From Reticulitermes speratus (Eukaryota; Arthropoda; Insecta; Blattodea; Rhinotermitidae): a stretch of DNA of 64,000 nucleotides. The position numbers were made by a program, and so were the translations under genes. Under the pieces are notes generated by a model that was not told the DNA's origin, did no database searches, and saw only the letters and a program-made list of their open reading frames with translations. Shown here one piece after another: positions 59,538 through 64,000 of this stretch (its first letter is position 1; each line of letters begins with the position of its first letter). The stretch covers positions 49,147,980-49,211,979 of the forward strand of contig JAJKFL010000042.1 of the NCBI GenBank assembly GCA_021186555.1, read 5' to 3'.

Positions 59538-59772
59538 AGTTCTTCAAGAAGCTGCTGGAAACTTCAAAACGAGACTTCCATGATATGTTCAAGAGGACGT
59601 ATGGTATTATCTATGAGCAGAACTCGTACGTCTTCACGGACCTGTTTGAGGAGTTGGAGCGATACTATACAAAGGGTCAGGTTGACCTTGGAGAAGCAAT
59701 GGAGAACTTCTTCAATACTCTGTACCAAAAAATGTTCACAGTCCTCAATGCTCAGTATGACTTCGATGACAA
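59538..59772 (+). CDS. dlp: Glypican (dally-like) internal exon 2 of those in window
   Basis: Coding exon continuing the glypican ectodomain helical region: EFFKKLLETSKRDFHDMF, then an NSYVFTDLFEELERYY block, then MFTVLNAQYDFDD. This order matches the family's N-terminal globular domain (human GPC4/6 have FFKELLE, LFVELKRYY and VNSQYHF at the same places). The acceptor is tttattccag (AG at 59536-59537) and the donor is gtaagg at 59773. The phase joins on both sides: gatg|ag upstream, and gacaa|a giving Lys-Tyr downstream. No stop or frameshift is seen. The intron before it is about 14.3 kb and is filled with tandem repeats and SINEs. Confidence 0.9.
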
Positions 59773-59861
59773 GTAAGGACAAGTGTGAACATATACAAAT
59801 TATCAGTATAGTACACATTCATGTGTGAACAACAACCATATTTATTTGTCTCTCTCTTACA

Positions 59862-59895
59862 TGTTTCAACCATGCTGGTCATTGTAAGGGAATTT
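59862..59895 (-). ncRNA. Decayed hammerhead-like motif
   Basis: Minus strand: CUUACAA in place of CUGANGA, stem II GACC-AGCAU-GGUU, GAAACAUGUA. Two core substitutions; not expected to cleave. Confidence 0.4.
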
Positions 59896-60089
59896 GTGCA
59901 ACTAAAAAGGAATTGCTAAAGGTTTACATGTATATTGGTAGATTATGAAAACAGGTACATAGTTTGTGTTATTGCAAGGTGAAAATATTATTATATACCT
60001 TACAGTATACAGTAGACATGAGATGTGAGGTTCTGATGGTGGTTCATGTTACGATTATAGTCTTACAAGATGTTGTGTGTGGTAGAGAT

Positions 60090-60222
60090 CATTACTGTTC
60101 TAGGATATTAGTCCCATCTTCAAGGTTCAAGCAGTCCTTGACCCTTGAAGATGGGACCAATAGGTTATCCCGAAACATCGGTAACTAACTACCAATCTAC
60201 ACTGAGTAACATCCCAGAAGGG
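60090..60222 (+). mobile_element. Decayed foldback related to the 70-bp array element
   Basis: An inverted pair tagtcccatcttcaaggt / acccttgaagatgggacc, then cccgaaacatcggtaactaa, ending aacatcccagaag. The plus-strand HHR-like core reads ACC-C(U)UGAAGA-U, stem II GGGA/UCCC, GAAACAUC, GGU, with the same extra base after C3 as in the 19391-20128 units. Confidence 0.6.
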
Positions 60223-60441
60223 CAAAGATCTCATTTACACCATGGCAGAAGCCAGAAATCACATATTGTATGTAGTAGTTCGGTAGGTGGATACCAAGAT
60301 TTTGGATGAACATACTGCTTCCATTTTAGGGTAGCATCTTGAAGATGGATAGAGCAGATTACTTTGAAGTGTTGACACCTATCTATCAGACTACACGGTT
60401 CAATATAGTTTTCTCGGGCGCACAGCCGCGTCAATTCGTTT

Positions 60442-60486
60442 GAATACAACGTTTCGGGGACTAGCTCCGTCCCCATCCTCAGGCAA
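60442..60486 (-). ncRNA. Hammerhead ribozyme-like motif (left arm of palindrome)
   Basis: The same core as the right arm read from the opposite strand: the complement of tcctcag (60476-60482) gives CUGAGGA and the complement of gtttc (60451-60455) gives GAAAC. A transcript from either strand would carry one motif. Confidence 0.65.
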
Positions 60487-60493
60487 ATCATTT

Positions 60494-60536
60494 TGCCTGA
60501 GGATGGGGACGGAGCTAGTCCCGAAACGTTGTATTC
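60494..60536 (+). ncRNA. Hammerhead ribozyme-like motif (right arm of palindrome)
   Basis: CUGAGGA (60497-60503), extra U, stem II GGGGAC/GUCCC around GGAGCUA, GAAA, palindrome ACGU as stem III, U at the cleavage position (GUU), stem I UGC/GUA. Core bases intact. Confidence 0.65.
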
Positions 60537-60694
60537 AAACGAATTGACGTGGCTGTGCGCCCGAGAAAACTATATTGAATCATGTCGCCGCGAAAGTTTT
60601 AAAACTTAGACTACACGGTGTCACCACCAGACAACTGAACTCAGTGCTTTCCATATTGAAGTTTATAAACTTTTTATCTTAGACATGACGTTGT

Positions 60695-60829
60695 ATAAAT
60701 GATTATCATTCACCAACAATGCACAAAGATAATTTTTCACAAATTACTTTATTAAAGATTCCCCTATACGTATTTTGTTGTGAATGATAATCAGTTTATA
60801 TAACGATGCACGTGAATACACGTGAATTC
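60695..60829 (+). mobile_element. Short hairpin retroelement (copy 3), perfect 12-bp TSD
   Basis: Perfect direct repeats acatgacgttgt at 60683-60694 and 60830-60841. The insert starts ataaatgattatcattcacc, shares aacaatgcac with copies 1 and 2, and holds inverted gattatcattcac / gtgaatgataatc arms. A decayed HHR (minus strand, CUGAUUA ... AAAAUACGUA) is at 60752-60793. Confidence 0.75.
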
Positions 60830-60913
60830 ACATGACGTTGTGTTTGTACAAGTCACAAAATAGTTATTTATGTCATCGACACAACTAACTCTATTATATC
60901 ATACCATAAAATG

Positions 60914-60955
60914 TGGCTACATGTTTCGACCAATTATATGGTCATCGTCAGGCCA
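60914..60955 (-). ncRNA. Complete minimal hammerhead ribozyme
   Basis: Minus-strand RNA in order: stem I strand UGGC (60952-60955), CUGACGA (60945-60951), extra U (60944), stem II GACCA-UAUAAU-UGGUC with five pairs, GAA + ACAUGU (stem III of two pairs or intermolecular palindrome, 60919-60924), A at the cleavage position (60918), and stem I strand GCCA (60914-60917) fully pairing with UGGC. Every invariant residue is present. Predicted cleavage is between 60918 and 60917. Antisense to the glypican gene in its 1.4-kb intron. Confidence 0.82.
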
Positions 60956-61193
60956 GTTGTGCGCATAAAACCAAAATTACAATTGCAAATTTCGTTTTGG
61001 GTCAGAAGGAGATCTCAGTCTATTGTGCAGTGCATATAGATAAAATTTAAAAATTGTTTAAAAATAATTTAAAAGTGAAGTATAAAGGCAAATTTTACAT
61101 AAATGCCTTACTACTTAACTTTGAAATTACTTTTATACAGTTATGAAAGATTATTTGTAAAATTAGAATTAAACCATCTGATTGCATTGACAG

Positions 61194-61351
61194 ATATTTA
61201 GGGTGTGTTGGTGAACATATGAAGGAGCTGAAGCCATTTGGTGATGTGCCTCACAAATTGTCCATTCAGTTGAAGCGTTCTTTTGTGGCTACACGGACAT
61301 TTTCACAAGCCCTCGGTTGTGGCGAGCGATGTTATTACAAATATGGTAAAG
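61194..61351 (+). CDS. dlp: Glypican (dally-like) internal exon 3, with apparent frameshift
   Basis: Reads YLGCVGEHMKELKPFGDVP, then SFVATRTFSQAL, the conserved glypican block with the KPFGDVP motif. After the QAL codons (near 61312-61316) the homologous reading jumps to the next frame, where gtt gtg gcg agc gat gtt att aca aat atg gta aag gives VVASDVITNMVK. Only that frame reaches the donor (gtaagg at 61352) in phase 0, as needed for the next exon (INPSPDC); the original frame would meet a stop across the junction. Either one surplus base or two missing bases would explain it. Sequencing error is as likely as a real lesion. Acceptor AG is at 61192-61193; an alternative in-phase donor is gtaaag at 61346. 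Confidence 0.85.
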
Positions 61352-63114
61352 GTAAGGTATCTTAATATGTATGTTATATAATACTGGTTACTTCTAACAT
61401 ATATTTTCAGGTTCTCATGGAGAATGTTAATAGCATGATGTTCTTCTTGTGGGCTTCTGCACTGTGTAGTGGTTAAATGCTCCAACATTTATTCAAAAAG
61501 TTGGAGCATTTAACCATTACACAGTGCAGAAGCTCTGATGATGCAGACATTGACAAATCAATGACAGTGGTTGACCATCCATGTTGACGGGCTGATTGAC
61601 CTAAACGACTTCATTGAAATATGTTGAATGCATAACTTTGTGTTCAGGAATTTATCGATGTTGTGTGTTGAAGTTTTTCAAACGTATTGGCGTCACTGCA
61701 GTCACCATCTTTGGGGTGAATGGCATTGGAAGGAGAAAGTGGGTAGATTTGTGGGTCTCATGGTTGGAGTAAGGGTGGGGTCTTGAGTATGGTGCTCTCC
61801 AGTTGGAAGGGGCTGTGTGTTTAAGAAGTTGTGGGTTGTAGGAAAATGGGGAAGTTAGACTGTACTCAGTTTGTATCCAACTTCAGAGTTGAAGTTGTGG
61901 GGATGTTCGATTATTTTGATGGCTTCCCTGATGATGCGGGGGACAGTAGGAGTCAATATGTCTTGGGCTTCTTTGTTATCAGATTTGATGCTGCGTGTGT
62001 GCTGGTGCTGATCTCTGGTTTGAGCAGCTTTAACATAAAATTTAGTTACACTGAGACGTGGGTCTGGAAAACTTCAGAAAAAGAACCAAGTGAAATGTAT
62101 TGCTCATTTTTAATTGTTATATGATCAACAGTTTATTTATGTTTTTATAAAAGTAACTTAGTAGGATGTGTGATTTTATGTGTTATAGAGTAACTGCCAT
62201 GTGCCCATCATATGATGGGTTGCCATAATATTCACTCATTACTCCACTGCCTATTTTCTCACTCATTTCTTTATTGTATTAATTTCATCTACTGGAGTGC
62301 TGCCATCTGGTTATGCTATGCTGTATTAGATGCTCAATATTCAACTGTTTTTTCAGTCTCAGCCCATATCCCACAGTGAATAGATTCTGTTTGTTTGCCA
62401 TGAGTGCATACCTCACAGAGAACAAACAGCTTAGTAACAATGGTTGCTGTGGTGACCAGCTTGTAAAAGCACATACCTCACAGACAACACACAGCTTGGT
62501 AACAATGGTTTCTGTGGCAACCAGGCTATGACTCACTCAGTCATGCACTCACATTAAGGGTGTTATGTAAGCTAGACAGGGGTACGCGGTGACGCAGTTG
62601 GTTGAGGCACTGCGCTACAAGCCGGAAGGTCGCGGGTTTGATTCCCAATGGTGTCATTGGAATTTTTCATTGACATAATCCTTTCAGTCGCAGTATGGCC
62701 CTGGGGTCGACTCAGCCTCTAACAGAAATGAGTACCAGGAGTATTCCCTGGGGGTAAAGGCAGCTGGTGCATAGGGCTGACAACCTTACCACCTTCATGT
62801 GCCAATTGTCTAGAAATCTGGGAGCCTGAACCTCCTGGAACCCTAAGGGCCTGTCCAGGCCTGTAATGGCATTGCTTTGTTTACTTTATGTAAGCTAGAC
62901 AAGTGCAAAAGAATTGTCCAGGTATACAAATCAGATTGGTGGAGTACATTTTGCATGTGTGTAAGCCCCATAGTAAGATTGTGAGACTTGATCAGTTGTT
63001 CATAAAATTTTTCTTTAAGTGTCCTTGTTCCGGTGTTGGGGCACCTTCAGTGCCTTATTAACTGTTTGCATAAGATTTTTATATGCATTGATTATTGGTT
63101 TTTTTTCAACACAG
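61352..63114 (+). other. Glypican intron (1,763 bp)
   Basis: GT at 61352, AG at 63113-63114. Apart from the SINE at 62579-62885 and a short inverted repeat near 61455-61535 (aatgctccaac... with gttggagcattt), I see nothing recognisable. Base composition is plain AT-rich intron sequence. Confidence 0.7.
62579..62885 (+). mobile_element. SINE-C with 16-bp target duplication
   Basis: Perfect flanks ttatgtaagctagaca at 62563-62578 and 62886-62901. tRNA-like head ggggtacgcggtgacgcagt with box B GGGTTTGATTCC, body with aggtcgcgggtttgattccc and ctaagggcctgtccaggcct. The same family as 17373-17689. Confidence 0.88.
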
Positions 63115-63280
63115 ATTAATCCTAGCCCGGACTGTGTTCGAGCACTTACAAAGATGACAGGCTGCCCAGCTTGTCAGGGGCTTCCTGAACTAAAAGCTTG
63201 CAGCAACTACTGCATTAATGTGATGAAGGGGTGCTTAGCCTATCAGGCAGAACTGGATGCAGACTGGAACAGCTTTGTTG
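63115..63280 (+). CDS. dlp: Glypican (dally-like) internal exon 4, cysteine-rich block
   Basis: Reads INPSPDCVRALTKMTGCPAC, then QGLPELKACSNYCINVMKGC, then LAYQAELDADWNSFV. This is the glypican cysteine-rich segment; the spacing of the six Cys and the ending D-x-x-W-N-x-F match GPC4/6 and Dlp. The acceptor is a T-rich tract ending caacacag (AG at 63113-63114) and the donor is gtatgt at 63281. The exon ends one base into a codon, expected to be Asp or Glu in the family. The rest of the ectodomain, the glycosaminoglycan attachment Ser-Gly sites and the GPI signal lie beyond the window. Confidence 0.9.
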
Positions 63281-63377
63281 GTATGTCCTGATCACTTAAT
63301 TAGAGTCAGAACTATTTATTAAGAACCAACTAAATACGCTTATTTGTTGCTTCATATACTATTGCTTATGTTGTACT

Positions 63378-63422
63378 GTCTCCTGTATGTTTCAGTCTGT
63401 TTAGAACCATCCTCAGGGAGAG
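63378..63422 (-). ncRNA. Hammerhead ribozyme-like motif, altered stem III
   Basis: Minus strand: UCUCC (stem I, five pairs with GGAGA), CUGAGGA (63410-63416), U, stem II GGUU...GACU (with wobble pairs), GAAA, but ACAUAC instead of ACAUGU so the base preceding the cleavage site is wrong. Probably inactive. Located 98 bp after a glypican donor site. Confidence 0.55.
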
Positions 63423-64000
63423 TTAGAATGCTGGAAATATATCTGTGTACCTAATTAAGCTTTCTTATACTAACATTTATCTGTATTTAATTTAATACAT
63501 ACTGAACACCCATGTTACATTCCACAAGTAAGTGAATGATGTTCAACAGAAACATTAAAATTATCGTCTTTTGGAATGAGATGCCCTGTGGATTAATAGA
63601 TATGTACTAACAATACACCCCTGTTTTTCTTTACTGTTCGACCATGAAGTTGGAGGCAACTGTACCGCTTCCATTGCAGATTTCTTATTTAGTCTTATTT
63701 TCGTGCACATTCCTGCCCACTACATATTACCATAGTTCCTGCTTCATCAGGCGCTACAAGTGATAAGATTCGCGTTATAATTGGCAAGGTATTTTTGCAG
63801 ATTTAGTGGCCTATGTACTTAATTTATTGTCTGGTGTTAAGAAACAGGGTGATTTTTGGAGACATATTTCAGGGAAAAAAAAAATGCAGCTCATGAGGCA
63901 GCGAATGTCATAATTTGTCCAAAAATTTAAAAATGTATAAATTGTCGTGGGAAAAATTTATTATTCCTGTACACAGACTACAGTAGATGCCAGGGAATGT
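63423..64000. other. Glypican intron continuing past window end
   Basis: No exon or repeat family recognised. Confidence 0.4.

Larger units (their letters stand above)
60400..60607. mobile_element. Retroposed palindrome with hammerheads on both strands, 12-bp TSD
   Basis: Perfect 12-bp duplication agactacacggt at 60388-60399 and 60608-60619. The insert is a 181-bp near-perfect palindrome (60399-60579, centre 60489, one arm mismatch seen) plus a 3' tail catgtcgccgcgaaagtttt aaaactt. HHR-like cores lie at 60494-60536 (+) and 60442-60486 (-). The young, symmetrical structure and TSD length point to reverse transcription rather than cut-and-paste transposition. Confidence 0.85.
59773..61193 (+). 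other. Glypican intron (1,421 bp), rich in hammerhead-bearing inserts
   Basis: Intron between the DDK|Y exons. It contains a decayed HHR at 59862-59895, a foldback relic at 60090-60222, a near-perfect 181-bp palindrome with an HHR on each strand at 60399-60579, a smaller hairpin insert at 60695-60829, and the most complete HHR of the window at 60914-60955. Several inserts have perfect 12-bp direct repeats at their borders. Confidence 0.85.

Overview
The window reads as a stretch of a large, repeat-rich insect genome. It carries four exons of a glypican gene, plus-strand, with insect-style introns. Around them lie tRNA-derived SINEs, non-LTR reverse-transcriptase remnants and many short DNA transposons. 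Cockroach/termite (Blattodea, Periplaneta-like) is my inference from the style of the RT remnants ([24 protein letters not shown]) and SINE peptides; it was not tested.

Gene layer. A dally-like type glypican (best match glypican-4/6/Dlp) contributes exons at 45093-45251, 59538-59772, 61194-61351 and 63115-63280. Splice signals are canonical and the reading phases join. The first coding exon (signal peptide) and the C-terminal exons are not here. Positions 1-45092 are therefore either a very long upstream intron or intron plus flanking DNA, and the intron 45252-59537 is about 14.3 kb. Exon 61194-61351 has an apparent one-base frame problem.

Repeat layer, left to right. (i) A 114-bp satellite occurs as eight arrays in both orientations: 61-516, 3160-5390, 10560-17150, 26417-26640, 26742-27545, 31075-33040, 37250-37800 and 40920-42650. 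It appears to be the internally expanded core of a TTAA-flanked, piggyBac-like non-autonomous element; single-core relics survive elsewhere (2600-2806, 20780-20985). (ii) About thirteen unrelated minisatellites have units of 12-39 bp. Some are expansions of transposon pieces. (iii) tRNA-derived SINEs fall into several families, two or three with clear target-site duplications. (iv) MITEs of hAT, pogo/Tigger, Tc1-like and unclassified types are present. (v) Non-LTR retrotransposon 3' ends are decayed and interrupted.

The most interesting layer is a set of hammerhead-ribozyme (HHR)-like motifs: CUGANGA, a stem II hairpin, GAAA, and a very short palindromic stem III (ACAUGU or ACGU). They resemble the minimal HHRs known from Penelope-like elements. 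At least six have a recognisable core (23587-23632, 28675-28714, 59055-59105, 60442-60536 on both strands, 60914-60955, 63378-63422). Further decayed ones are present, including a 70-bp tandem array at 19391-20128 in which every unit carries an HHR-like core. Several sit in small hairpin elements bounded by 11-12 bp duplications, which indicates retroposition. The 1.4-kb intron 59773-61193 contains several of these side by side.

All long ORFs inside tandem repeats are artefacts of repeat periodicity.
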